Source: Shinella granuli
GTDB taxonomy: Bacteria; Pseudomonadota; Alphaproteobacteria; Rhizobiales; Rhizobiaceae
DNA: 64,000 nucleotides
Direction: 5' to 3'
NCBI RefSeq assembly: GCF_004341885.1
Contig: NZ_SLVX01000011.1
Coordinates: 62,001 to 126,000 of the forward strand
The notes under the pieces were generated by a model. The model made no database searches and was not told where the DNA came from. It saw only the letters and a program-made list of their open reading frames with translations. Positions 31,990-41,600 of the stretch are shown here, piece by piece (position 1 is the first letter of the stretch; each line of letters opens with the position of its first letter). Made by a program: the position numbers and the translations under genes.

Positions 31990-33392
31990 ACGACGACAAA
32001 CACAAAAACAGAACGCATCCGAAACGCCATCGCCCCGGCAAGGCGCCGTCTCCGGGGCCTGCTGCGAACCATCCGGAAAAGCCGGGCCTGCGGGCCCGGC
32101 AGGCCGCGGCCAAGATCCTGGCGGCGGTCGTCGATCGCAAGACGCCGCTCGACGGCATGCTTGACCTCGAAAACGGCAATCCGGCCTATTGCCAGTTGAA
32201 CGATGCCGACCGCGCGCTTGTCCGGGCCATCCTCAACACGGCGTTGCGCCACCTCCCCCGTATCGAGGCCATCCTGGATACGCTCGTCGGCACGCCCCTG
32301 CCGGACGGCGCCCGCGCGCTGCATCATGTGCTGACGGTCGCGGCGGCGCAGATCCTTTATCTCGACGTGCCTGATCATTCCGCCGTCGACCTTGCGGTCG
32401 AGCAGGCGCAGATCGACCCGCGCAACCGCCGCTTCGCCAGCCTCACCAATGCGGTGCTGCGCCGCCTTTCGCGCGAAAAGGCCTCGCATCTGACGGCGAC
32501 AAAGGCGGTTTCCGTTATTCCGACCTGGTTCCATGAGCGGCTTTCCGCCGTCTATGGCCGTGACCATGCCGCGCGTATTGCCGATGCGCTGCTCGAACCC
32601 TCCACTGTCGACCTCACTGTGAAATCGGACCCGGAAGGCTGGGCCGCGCGGCTCGGCGGCCTGGTGCTGCCGACCGGTTCGGTGCGCCTGCCCGTTGCCT
32701 CCGGCGCCATTCCGGCGCTCGAAGGCTTCGAGGCCGGGGAATGGTGGGTGCAGGATGCCGCGGCGAGCCTGCCGGCAAAACTGTTTTCCGACCTTGCCGG
32801 CAAGCGGGTCGCCGATCTCTGCGCCGCACCCGGCGGCAAGACCGCGCAGCTTGCCGCCGCCGGTGCCAGGGTCACCGCCCTCGACCAGTCCGGCAATCGC
32901 CTGAAGCGGCTCATCGGCAATCTCGACCGGCTGCATCTTTCGGCCGAGACGGTCGAGGCGAACATGGCGGAATACCGTCCGGGCGAGCTGTTCGATGCCG
33001 TGCTGCTCGATGCGCCCTGCTCCTCGACGGGCACGATCCGCCGCCATCCCGATGTATTGTGGACCAAGGGGCCGGAGGATATCGGCAAGCTGGCCGGCTT
33101 GCAGGAGCGCCTGCTGCGCCACGCACTGACGCTCGTGCGCCCCGGCGGGGAGCTGGTCTTCTCCAACTGCTCGCTCGATCCGAGCGAGGGCGAGGACATG
33201 GTTGCCCGGGTTCTCGCCGACAATCCGGACTGGCGCATCGCGCCGATCGATCCCGCCGATTGGCCGGGTCTGGAGGCGGCGATCTCTCCGCGCGGCGAAT
33301 TCCGCACCACGCCTGCCATGCTGCCCGCGACGGTCGGCCATGCCGGCGGCCTGGACGGGTTTTATGCCGTACGGCTCATCCATGCCGGCTGA
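31986..33392 (+). CDS. rsmB: 16S rRNA (cytosine) methyltransferase RsmB/NOP2-Sun family
   Basis: A 468-residue SAM-dependent m5C methyltransferase. The N-terminal NusB-like RNA-binding domain ([20 protein letters not shown]) is followed by the catalytic domain. That domain has [23 protein letters not shown] (motif I), [19 protein letters not shown] with the motif IV catalytic-region Cys, and [15 protein letters not shown] with the motif VI Cys. The start is a TTG at 31986 in a TTGA overlap with htpX; the next in-frame ATG would cut into the NusB domain. The exact target cytosine is inferred from the family. Confidence 0.9.
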   Translation: MNDDKHKNRTHPKRHRPGKAPSPGPAANHPEKPGLRARQAAAKILAAVVDRKTPLDGMLDLENGNPAYCQLNDADRALVRAILNTALRHLPRIEAILDTLVGTPLPDGARALHHVLTVAAAQILYLDVPDHSAVDLAVEQAQIDPRNRRFASLTNAVLRRLSREKASHLTATKAVSVIPTWFHERLSAVYGRDHAARIADALLEPSTVDLTVKSDPEGWAARLGGLVLPTGSVRLPVASGAIPALEGFEAGEWWVQDAAASLPAKLFSDLAGKRVADLCAAPGGKTAQLAAAGARVTALDQSGNRLKRLIGNLDRLHLSAETVEANMAEYRPGELFDAVLLDAPCSSTGTIRRHPDVLWTKGPEDIGKLAGLQERLLRHALTLVRPGGELVFSNCSLDPSEGEDMVARVLADNPDWRIAPIDPADWPGLEAAISPRGEFRTTPAMLPATVGHAGGLDGFYAVRLIHAG

Positions 33393-33453
33393 GCTGCCTA
33401 AGCCCTTCCGAAAGACTTCAGCCGTCGTCAACAGCCCATCGACCGCCGGTCAA

Positions 33454-33483
33454 TTGACGCCGCTTGCCTTCTCGGCCTAGCTA
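33454..33483 (+). promoter_or_regulatory. Putative promoter of the heparinase-like gene
   Basis: TTGACG (33454-33459) and TAGCTA (33478-33483) are separated by 18 bases, 26 bases upstream of the start codon. AGGAGG follows at 33491. Confidence 0.4.
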
Positions 33484-33508
33484 TAGGCCAAGGAGGCATT
33501 CGTTAACC

Positions 33509-35191
33509 ATGCAGCTTTCCGACAGGCAGCGGCTTCTCTATCTGTATATGCGTGAGGGTTGGCGCCGGTTTTCGCGGAGGCTCGCCCTCGGGCGAATCAG
33601 TGCCATGCGTTTTTCCGGCGGCACGCCGGACCGGCTGGTCGTGGCCCCGACGGACCTTCACCCCGCTGATTTATTTGCCGGCGAAGAAATCGTCGCCGGA
33701 CGTTTCCCGCTGGCCGGCCGCGTTCTCGAATGCGACGGCGAATCGCCCTTCGCGCTGGAGCTTCCCTCGGAAGAGTTCGCCGTGCGCCTGCATTCCTTCG
33801 GCTGGCTGCGGCATATGCGGCTGGTCGATCCCGAAAAGGCCGCCCACACCGCCCGCTTCATCGTCGACGACTGGCTGCAGAGCCATGGACGCGTCATCGG
33901 TGGTCTTGCCTGGCGACCGGATGTCGCCGCGCAGCGCATCATTGCCTGGCTGTCCCATTCGCCGGTCGTCCTGAAGGATGCCGATTATCCCTTCTATCGC
34001 CGCTTCCTGAAGAGCCTTGCCTTCCAGGTCCGCTATCTGCGCCATGTCGCCGATACGACGCGCGACGGCGAGCCGCGGCTGAGGGTGCGCATCGCGCTCG
34101 CCATGGCCTCCATCGCCATGCCGGCCTCCGCCTCGCGCATGCGCAAGGCCGCCCGCCATCTCGACGAGGAGCTCGACCGGCAGATCCTGCCCGATGGCGG
34201 CCATTCTTCGCGCAATCCGCGGGCCGCGCTCGACGTGCTGCTCGACCTGCTGCCGCTGCGCCAGACCTATGTGAATCTCGGCCATGACGTGCCCGCGCAG
34301 CTCATCCCCTCGATCGACCGCATCTTCCCGGCGCTGCGATTCTTCCGCCACCAGGGCGGCGAGCTCGCGCTGTTCAACGGCGCGACCTATACGCTGGCGA
34401 ACGAGCTGATGTCGGTGCTGCGCTACGACGAGACCGGCGGCGCCCCCTTCAAGGCGCTGCCGCAGAGCCGTTACGACCGCCTGGCGGTCAAGGAGACCGT
34501 CGTGCTGATGGACACGGGCGTGCCCAAGTCGGTCGATCTTTCGGCGACGGCCGCTGCCGGTGCGCTTTCCATCGAAATGTCCTCGGGCAAGAACCGCTTC
34601 ATCGTCAATTCCGGGCGCCCGCGTTTCGCCGGCGAGGCGCTCAGGCAGATGTCGCGCACCACGGCGGCCCATTCCGTCGCCACGCTCAACGACACGTCCT
34701 CCTCGCGCATCTCCACCTCTCGTTTCCTCGGGCCGATCGTCGTCGGCGGCGTCGGCAAGGTGGATGTGTCGCGTGCCGAGCGCCAGTCCGGCGCCGACAG
34801 CGTGACGGCGACCCACGACGGTTATCTCAAGCGCTTCGGCCTGCTCTACGAACGGGATATCCTCGTGGCGGCGACGGGCAGCGAGATCCGCGGCCGGGAG
34901 CGCTTCTACAAGCCCGCCGACCCGGATGGGGCAATCGAGAAGGGCACCGCCGTGGTGCGCTTCCATATCCCTCCGACGATCCAGCTCTATCGGGTTTCGG
35001 CCAACGAGACGCGGCTGATCGCGCCCGATGGCGAGGCCTGGGCGCTGACCTGCGTCGATGTCGCCGTGGAGGAAGAGGAGGATGTCTTCTTCGCCGATCC
35101 CTCCGGCGTCAGGGCGTCGCGCCAGCTGACGCTGACCATGCCGCTTGCCAAGGTGGCGGAGGTTCAATGGTCATTGGTGCGGCAACGCTGA
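33509..35191 (+). CDS. Heparinase II/III family protein
   Basis: A 560-residue protein matching the bacterial heparinase II/III-like group: an N-terminal alpha-helical toroid (residues about 60-290, e.g. HTARFIVDDWLQSHGR) and a C-terminal beta-sandwich (e.g. GKNRFIVNSGRPRFAGEALR near residue 370). The family cleaves acidic polysaccharides by elimination, but the substrate here is unknown and it need not be heparin. No signal peptide is evident, so a cytoplasmic or non-classical location is likely. The ATG at 33509 has AGGAGG 12 bases upstream. It sits between rsmB and purH, the usual rhizobial order. Confidence 0.85.
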   Translation: MQLSDRQRLLYLYMREGWRRFSRRLALGRISAMRFSGGTPDRLVVAPTDLHPADLFAGEEIVAGRFPLAGRVLECDGESPFALELPSEEFAVRLHSFGWLRHMRLVDPEKAAHTARFIVDDWLQSHGRVIGGLAWRPDVAAQRIIAWLSHSPVVLKDADYPFYRRFLKSLAFQVRYLRHVADTTRDGEPRLRVRIALAMASIAMPASASRMRKAARHLDEELDRQILPDGGHSSRNPRAALDVLLDLLPLRQTYVNLGHDVPAQLIPSIDRIFPALRFFRHQGGELALFNGATYTLANELMSVLRYDETGGAPFKALPQSRYDRLAVKETVVLMDTGVPKSVDLSATAAAGALSIEMSSGKNRFIVNSGRPRFAGEALRQMSRTTAAHSVATLNDTSSSRISTSRFLGPIVVGGVGKVDVSRAERQSGADSVTATHDGYLKRFGLLYERDILVAATGSEIRGRERFYKPADPDGAIEKGTAVVRFHIPPTIQLYRVSANETRLIAPDGEAWALTCVDVAVEEEEDVFFADPSGVRASRQLTLTMPLAKVAEVQWSLVRQR

Positions 35192-35290
35192 GAATTCCCG
35201 GCTTTTGGCGGTTTTCTCGGGGCCGGCCCTGTGATAACGGGGCGCATGACCATCCGGCCCTCCTCCCGGGCCGTCAGAACGGAGCGTCCC

Positions 35291-36901
35291 ATGGCCGTCA
35301 TTTCCAAGAAAATTCCCGCCCCTGACCGTGTCCCCCTGCGCACGGCGCTGCTGTCCGTCTCCGACAAGGCCGGTATCGTCGATCTCGCCCGCGCCCTTGC
35401 CGAAAAGGGCGTGCGGTTGCTCTCGACCGGCGGCACGCACAAGGCGCTCAGCGATGCCGGGCTCGACGTCACCGACGTTTCCGAGGTCACGGGCTTTCCG
35501 GAAATCATGGATGGCCGCGTCAAGACGCTGCATCCCGCCGTGCATGGCGGCCTGCTTGCGATCCGCGACGACGCGGAGCATGTCGAGGCGATGAAGGCGC
35601 ATGGCATCGGCGCGATCGACCTTGCGGTCATCAACCTCTATCCCTTCGAGGAAGTGCGCGCCAAGGGCGGCGACTATCCGACGACGGTCGAGAACATCGA
35701 TATCGGCGGCCCGGCGATGATCCGCGCCTCGGCCAAGAACCACGCCTATGTGACCATCGTCACCGATCCCGCCGATTATCCCGCGCTGCTGGAGGAACTT
35801 GCCGACGGTTCGACTTCCTACGCCTTCCGCCAGCGCATGGCGGCGAAGGCCTATGCCCGCACGGCGGCCTATGACGCAGCAATCTCCAACTGGTTCGCCG
35901 ATGCGCTCGATATACCCATGCCGCGCCACCGCGTGCTCGGCGGCGTCCTGAAGGAGGAGATGCGTTACGGCGAGAACCCGCACCAGAAGGCGGGCTTCTA
36001 CGTGACCGGCGAAAACCGCCCGGGCGTGGCGACCGCCACGCTGCTGCAGGGCAAGCAGCTTTCCTACAACAATATCAACGATACCGATGCCGCCTTCGAG
36101 CTCGTCGCCGAGTTCCTGCCGGAAAACGGCCCGGCCTGCGCGATCATCAAGCATGCCAATCCCTGCGGCGTCGCCACCGGCAGGACGCTGAAGGAAGCCT
36201 ATGCGCGGGCGCTCGCCTGCGATCCGGTCTCGGCCTTCGGCGGCATCATCGCGCTCAACACCACGCTCGATGGCGAGACGGCGGAAGAGATCGTCAAGCT
36301 CTTCACCGAGGTCATCATCGCGCCGGACGCGGACGAGAAGGCCCGCGCCGTCATCGCCGGCAAGCCGAACCTGCGCCTGCTGGTGACGGGCGCCCTGCCC
36401 GATCCGCGCGTGCCGGGCCTTTCGGCCAAGACGGTGTCGGGCGGTCTCCTCGTGCAGAGCCGCGACAACGGCATGGTCGAGGACCTCGAACTGAAGGTCG
36501 TCACCAGGCGTGCGCCGACGGCGCAGGAGCTGGAAGATATGAAGTTCGCCTTCAAGGTCGCCAAGCACGTCAAGTCGAATGCCGTGGTCTATGCCAAGGA
36601 CGGCCAGACGGCCGGCATCGGCGCCGGCCAGATGAGCCGCGTCGATTCCGCCCGCATCGCCGGCCTGAAGGCCGAGGAAGCGGCCAAGGCCATGGGCCTT
36701 GCCGAGCCGCTGACCCGAGGCTCGGCCGTCGCGTCGGAAGCCTTCCTGCCCTTCGCCGACGGTCTGCTTTCGGCGATTGCCGCAGGCGCCACGGCGGTGA
36801 TCCAGCCGGGCGGCTCGATGCGCGATGCGGAAGTGATCGCCGCGGCCGACGAAGCGGGCGTCGCCATGGTCTTCACCGGCATGCGCCATTTCCGCCACTA
36901 A
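35291..36901 (+). CDS. purH: Bifunctional AICAR transformylase/IMP cyclohydrolase
   Basis: A 536-residue enzyme catalysing the last two steps of IMP synthesis. The N-terminal MGS-like cyclohydrolase domain shows [26 protein letters not shown] and [15 protein letters not shown]. The AICAR transformylase domain follows, with [13 protein letters not shown] and [12 protein letters not shown], whose Lys-His pair is catalytic. The ATG at 35291 ([11 protein letters not shown]) has GGAG 6 bases upstream. It ends with the normal [10 protein letters not shown] terminator follows. Confidence 0.97.
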   Translation: MAVISKKIPAPDRVPLRTALLSVSDKAGIVDLARALAEKGVRLLSTGGTHKALSDAGLDVTDVSEVTGFPEIMDGRVKTLHPAVHGGLLAIRDDAEHVEAMKAHGIGAIDLAVINLYPFEEVRAKGGDYPTTVENIDIGGPAMIRASAKNHAYVTIVTDPADYPALLEELADGSTSYAFRQRMAAKAYARTAAYDAAISNWFADALDIPMPRHRVLGGVLKEEMRYGENPHQKAGFYVTGENRPGVATATLLQGKQLSYNNINDTDAAFELVAEFLPENGPACAIIKHANPCGVATGRTLKEAYARALACDPVSAFGGIIALNTTLDGETAEEIVKLFTEVIIAPDADEKARAVIAGKPNLRLLVTGALPDPRVPGLSAKTVSGGLLVQSRDNGMVEDLELKVVTRRAPTAQELEDMKFAFKVAKHVKSNAVVYAKDGQTAGIGAGQMSRVDSARIAGLKAEEAAKAMGLAEPLTRGSAVASEAFLPFADGLLSAIAAGATAVIQPGGSMRDAEVIAAADEAGVAMVFTGMRHFRH

Positions 36902-36985
36902 ATCGGTCTGACCCCTGCGCAACTCCGGCAAGACGGCTTCACCCTCTTGCCGGGGGCTTCTGTAGCCGGATTCTTCGCCGGATAG

Positions 36986-37012
36986 AAACGCCCCGCTCAC
37001 GGGGCGTTTTGC
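36986..37012. terminator. Bidirectional terminator between purH and the transporter
   Basis: AAACGCCCCG-ctca-CGGGGCGTTTT between convergent genes, with A- and T-runs on the two flanks. Confidence 0.8.
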
Positions 37013-37015
37013 GTT

Positions 37016-38374
37016 TCAGGCCTCGACTTTCGCTGCCGGATAGGGCGTGCGCAGCAGGAGCAGGAAACCGGCAAGGAGGAAGGCGATGAGCGCCATCATG
37101 CCCAGGCGGGCGGAGCCGGTTGCCGTGGTGACGAGCGCGACGGAGAGCGGCGCGAGGAAGGACGTGGCCCGGCCGGACAGGGCATAGAGGCCGAAATAGC
37201 GGCCTGCCTCGTCGGGATGGATGCTTCTTGCGAGATAGGACCGGGCGGAGGCCTGGACGGGGCCGAAGGCGACGCCGATCATAAGGCCGTAGACGATATA
37301 GGCCTTTTCCGCCGCGGTGCCGAACAGGCCGCCGGAATCGGCGGTCGGCAGAGGGATGAGGCCGAACAGCGTGAAGCCCGGGCCGGTGGAGACGATGCCG
37401 ATGGTGGCGAGGATCAGGCAGACGAGGCTCATCACGACGACGGCCTTCGAGCCGAGGCGCCTGTCCATGCGGCTGGCATAGAGGCAGCCGCCGATCGCCA
37501 CCACGTTGAGGATGATGCCGTAGATGCCGAGCTCGAAGGTCTGCCAGGCGAACATGCCGGCGGCGAAGGTTCCGCCGAGCGCCAGCAGCCCGTTGACCCC
37601 GTCCTGGTAGATCATCCGCGCGATGAGGAAGCGCAGGATGCCCGGCTTCCTGCGCAGGTCGCGCAGCGCGACGGAGAGGTCGGCAAAGCCGGCGCGCACG
37701 GCGGCCGCAATGGGCAGCCCGCGGCTCTGGTCCGGCGTGAAGAAGAACATCGGCAGGATGAAGACGAAATACCAGAGCGCCGAGATCGGCCCGGTGATGC
37801 GGGCATCCTCGCCGGCGGCGGCGTCGAGGCCGAAGAGCGGGCTGATGCCGATCGCCGTCCGGCCGGTCTCCGGGTTTGCGGCCAGCAGCGCGACGACGGC
37901 GATCAGCACGATCATGCCGCCGAGATAGCCGAGGCCCCAGGCGATGTTGGAGATGCGGCCGACATCCGCGGGGCTGACGAGGCGCGGCATCATCGAATCG
38001 TTGAAGACGATGGAGAATTCCGCCGCCACGGTGGCGAGCACGATCATCGCCATGGCGAAGACGAGGCTGCTGCCGGGCGCCGCATACCAGAGGGCGAGGA
38101 GCGACAGGATCTTGACGGCGGCGAAGGCGGCGATCCAGGGTTTTCGCGCGCCGGAGGCATCGGCGATGGAGCCCATGACGGGGGCGAGCAGCGCGATGGC
38201 GACGCCGGCGATGGTGAGCGTGTAGCTCCAGGCCGCCTGCCCGGCCGCGTGATCCTCGGTGAGGCGCGAGACGAGATAGGGGCCGAAGATGAAGGTGGTG
38301 ATGACCGTGAAGAAGGGCTGCGCCGCCCAGTCGAACAGCATCCAGCCCGTTATGCCGAGACGGTTTTCGCGCAC
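37016..38374 (-). CDS. MFS transporter, Atg22/UMF1-like
   Basis: A 452-residue multi-spanning membrane protein with about 12 hydrophobic segments. The N-terminus GITGWMLFDWAAQPFFTVITT is the signature of the UMF1/Atg22-like major facilitator group, whose yeast member exports vacuolar amino acids. The loop after segment 2 (GSIADASGARKPWI) corresponds to the MFS motif A. The bacterial substrate is unknown. It is monocistronic, transcribed from the repeat-containing gap behind the glutamate dehydrogenase gene and stopping at the shared terminator with purH. Confidence 0.85.
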   Translation of the reverse strand: MRENRLGITGWMLFDWAAQPFFTVITTFIFGPYLVSRLTEDHAAGQAAWSYTLTIAGVAIALLAPVMGSIADASGARKPWIAAFAAVKILSLLALWYAAPGSSLVFAMAMIVLATVAAEFSIVFNDSMMPRLVSPADVGRISNIAWGLGYLGGMIVLIAVVALLAANPETGRTAIGISPLFGLDAAAGEDARITGPISALWYFVFILPMFFFTPDQSRGLPIAAAVRAGFADLSVALRDLRRKPGILRFLIARMIYQDGVNGLLALGGTFAAGMFAWQTFELGIYGIILNVVAIGGCLYASRMDRRLGSKAVVVMSLVCLILATIGIVSTGPGFTLFGLIPLPTADSGGLFGTAAEKAYIVYGLMIGVAFGPVQASARSYLARSIHPDEAGRYFGLYALSGRATSFLAPLSVALVTTATGSARLGMMALIAFLLAGFLLLLRTPYPAAKVEA

Positions 38375-38550
38375 GCTTGCTCCTCGAATCGTTGCAGCGG
38401 CGGTTTTTTCGCGCCGGTTCGGGGCGAGGCTAGCATTTGCGGGTGATGAGGTTCAACGGGTGGGACGGCGGTGGAAGAGAGCGCCCGCCTCTTGACTGCC
38501 GGCCGTCTACCGCAAGGCAGGCAACCGCCGATGGAATGAAAACGTCGTCC

Positions 38551-38588
38551 CATTCCGTTCTCCTCCCGGGGGGAGAACGGCGACGTCG
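38551..38588. repeat. Palindromic intergenic element
   Basis: CCGTTCTCCTCCC-ggggggagaacgg forms a long hairpin, nested in a wider imperfect palindrome with CGTCGT and CGACG flanks. It lies in the 275-bp gap between the transporter and glutamate dehydrogenase genes; the rest of that gap holds the GDH terminator and the transporter's promoter region. Confidence 0.5.
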
Positions 38589-38610
38589 GATTCCATCTGC
38601 TCCGGAAAGC

Positions 38611-38640
38611 AGTCGCAGCCGCCGAAAGACGGCTGCGACG
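38611..38640 (-). terminator. Glutamate dehydrogenase terminator
   Basis: On the minus strand GTCGCAGCCGTC-tttc-GGCGGCTGCGAC lies 10 bases beyond the stop codon, followed by TGCTTTCC. Confidence 0.65.
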
Positions 38641-38649
38641 AGGTTGGCT

Positions 38650-41600
38650 TTATCGTGCCCGTTCCTGCGCAAGGTCGCTCAGGATGCCGGCGGCGACGCT
38701 TACCTTGGCGAGCGTGGCTTCGCCGGCTTCCGTCAGCGCCGAGAGGTTGGCGGTGACGCGGGCGAGCCGCTCGCGGTCGCCCTGCTGCCAGGTGGCGAGC
38801 GGTGTCTTGTCGCCCTTGTGGCGCGTCAGCACCACGGTGGCGAGATCGCGGCGGGCATTGGCGATGTCGGTGAGGCTGCGCTGCAGGGCGAGTGCCTCGT
38901 AGAGATCGCTGGTCGGAATGCGGCCGGCCGCCGAAAGCAGCCGGCCGATATTGAGCGCCGCGCTGATGCCGGCAAACGCCTGCGCCGTCTTGCCGAGCGT
39001 GTCGCCCGTCGCCCCGGCGATCAGCATAACTTCCGGCACGAAGGTCAGCATGGAGAGCGTGACGATCTCTTCCGCCAGCTCCGTCGGCACGCCTTCGTCC
39101 TCATAGGCATGGGCCTTGCGGCGGGCCTCGTCGCCGGCCTGTTCGGAAATGAGGGTGGAAAGCTGCGGGCGCAGTTGCTTCAGGGCCTGCTTGAGCTTGT
39201 GCACCGCCTCACCCATGGGGCCTGATACCGCCCCGGTGGTCAGGAGCAGGCTGGTGACGGAGGCGTAGATGCGGCCGATCTCCTCGTAGAGCTCGTTCTG
39301 CACGGAGCCGGAGACCTGGTTGTCCAGGGCGTCGACGCCGGCATAGAGCGCGGCGAGGCCGTAGCCGTCGCGCGCGATGACGGCCGCCTTCACCGCATTG
39401 GCGGGACCGAAGCCGGTACCATCCGTCAGCGTGTTGACGAAGGCCGGGCCGCCGCGGTTGATCACCTCGTTTGCAAGGATCGTCGCGATGATCTCGCGGC
39501 GCAGGCGATGGGCGCGGATGTCGTCCGCATAGGCCTTCTGCATCTTCGCCGGGAAGTAGCTCATCAGCGTCGGTTCGAAATAGGGCTCGTCCGGCAGGTC
39601 GGTGCCGACCAGTTCGTCGAACAGCACCAGCTTGGCATAGGAGAGCAGCACGCCGATCTCCGGCCGCGTCAGCGGCTTGCCGGCCTGGTAGCGCTCGGCC
39701 ACCGTACGGTCGTCCGGCAGCGTCTCGACCTTGCGGTTGAGCTGGCCGGCAGCCTCCAGACGGTCCATCAGGCGGGTCAGCGGCGCGCGGTTGGCCGTAC
39801 CCTGACGTTCCGTCAGCGAGATCGCGAGGGATTGCAGGTAGTTGTTGCGCAGCACAAGGTGACCCACCTCGTCCGTCATCGCGGCGAGCAGCACGTTGCG
39901 CTTGGCGCGCGGCAACCGGTCCTCGCGCATGGCAGAGGCGAGCGCGATCTTGATGTTGACCTCGACGTCCGACGAATTCACGCCGGCCGAATTGTCGATG
40001 GCATCCGAGTTGCAGCGCCCGCCCTTGAGGCCGAAGGCGATGCGGCCGCGCTGGGTGACGCCGAGATTGGCGCCCTCGCCGATCACCTTGGCGCGCACAT
40101 CGTCGGCGACGATGCGGATCGGGTCGTTGGCGCGGTCGCCGACCTCCGCATCCGTCTCGTTCTGGCCGCGGATATAGGTGCCGATGCCGCCGAACCACAG
40201 GAGATCGACCGGTGCCTTGAGGATCGCGGTCATGATCTCGAAGGGCGTCGCCTTGGCCTTGTCGATGCCGATGACGGCCATGGCTTCCGGCGTCAGCGTC
40301 ACGGATTTTTCCGTGCGCGGGATGATCATCGCACCCTTTGAGAGCACGGAGCGATCGTAATCCTGCCAGCTCGAACGCGGTAGGTTGAACATGCGGCGGC
40401 GCTCGGCGAAGGACGTGTCGGTATCGGGATTGGGATCGATGAAGATGTCGCGATGGTCGAAGGCGGCGAGGAGCCGGATCTTGCGCGACAAAAGCATGCC
40501 GTTGCCGAAGACGTCGCCCGACATGTCGCCGACGCCGGCGACCGTGAACGGCGTCTTCTGGATGTCGATGTTCATCTCGCGGAAATGGCGCTTGACGGTT
40601 TCCCAGGCGCCGCGGGCGGTGATGCCCATCTTCTTGTGATCGTAGCCGGCCGAGCCGCCCGAGGCAAAGGCGTCGTCGAGCCAGAAGCCGGCTTCCTGCG
40701 CCAGGCCGTTCGCCGTATCGGAGAAGGTCGCCGTGCCCTTGTCGGCGGCGACGACGAAATAGGGGTCGTCCCCGTCGAGGCGTATCGTATCGGCCGGCGG
40801 CACGACGTCCTGGCCGACGATGTTGTCGGTGACGGAGAGCAGCGTGCGGATATAGGTCTTGTAGGCCTCGGTGCCGGCCTTGAAGACGGCGTCACGGCTG
40901 CCGCCGACGGGAAGCTGCTTCGGATAGAAGCCGCCCTTGGCGCCGACGGGCACGATGACCGAGTTCTTGACCTGCTGGGCTTTCACGAGACCGAGCACTT
41001 CCGTGCGGTAGTCCTGCGCGCGGTCGGACCAGCGCAGGCCGCCGCGGGCGACCTTGCCGAAGCGCAGGTGCACGCCCTCCACCTCGGCGCCGTAGACGAA
41101 GATCTCGCGGAAGGGCCGCGGTTCCGGCAGGCCGTCCAGGGCCTTCGGGTCGAGCTTGATCGCCAGCGTTTTACGCGGCTTGCCGTCCGCATCACGCTGG
41201 AAATAGTTGGTGCGCAGCGTCGCCTCTATGGCGTTGACGTAGCGCCGCAGGATGCGGTCCTCGTCGAGGCTCGGCACGTTGGCCAGCGCCGCCTCGATGG
41301 CCGTCGCCACGTCCGCGGATTTCTTCTCGCGCTGGCGCTCGGAGAGCTTCGGGTCGAGGCGCGTCTCGAACAGGCGGAAGAGGTCGGCGGCGATCGGCGG
41401 ATACTTGTTGAGCGTATCGGCGATATAGCCCTGCGAATAGGCGATGCCCGTCTGGCGCAGGTAGCGCGAATAGGTGCGCAGCGCCATGATCTGGCGGGCG
41501 GAGAGGCCGCCGGTGAGGACGAGGCGGTTCAGCGCGTCGTCATCCACCTCGCCGTGCCAGGCGGCGAGGAACGCTTCCTCCAGCATCGGGCTCAGCCTGG

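Noticed and set aside
33503-33510. TTAACCAT, a CtrA-like half site at the heparinase-like start codon
   Set aside because: Only a half site; no second TTAA at the needed spacing, and it overlaps the start codon, so it is likely chance.
35192-35290. Possible ZTP (pfl) riboswitch before purH
   Set aside because: The 99-base leader is GC-rich, but I could not find the conserved pfl core elements in a workable order. A covariance-model search would settle it.
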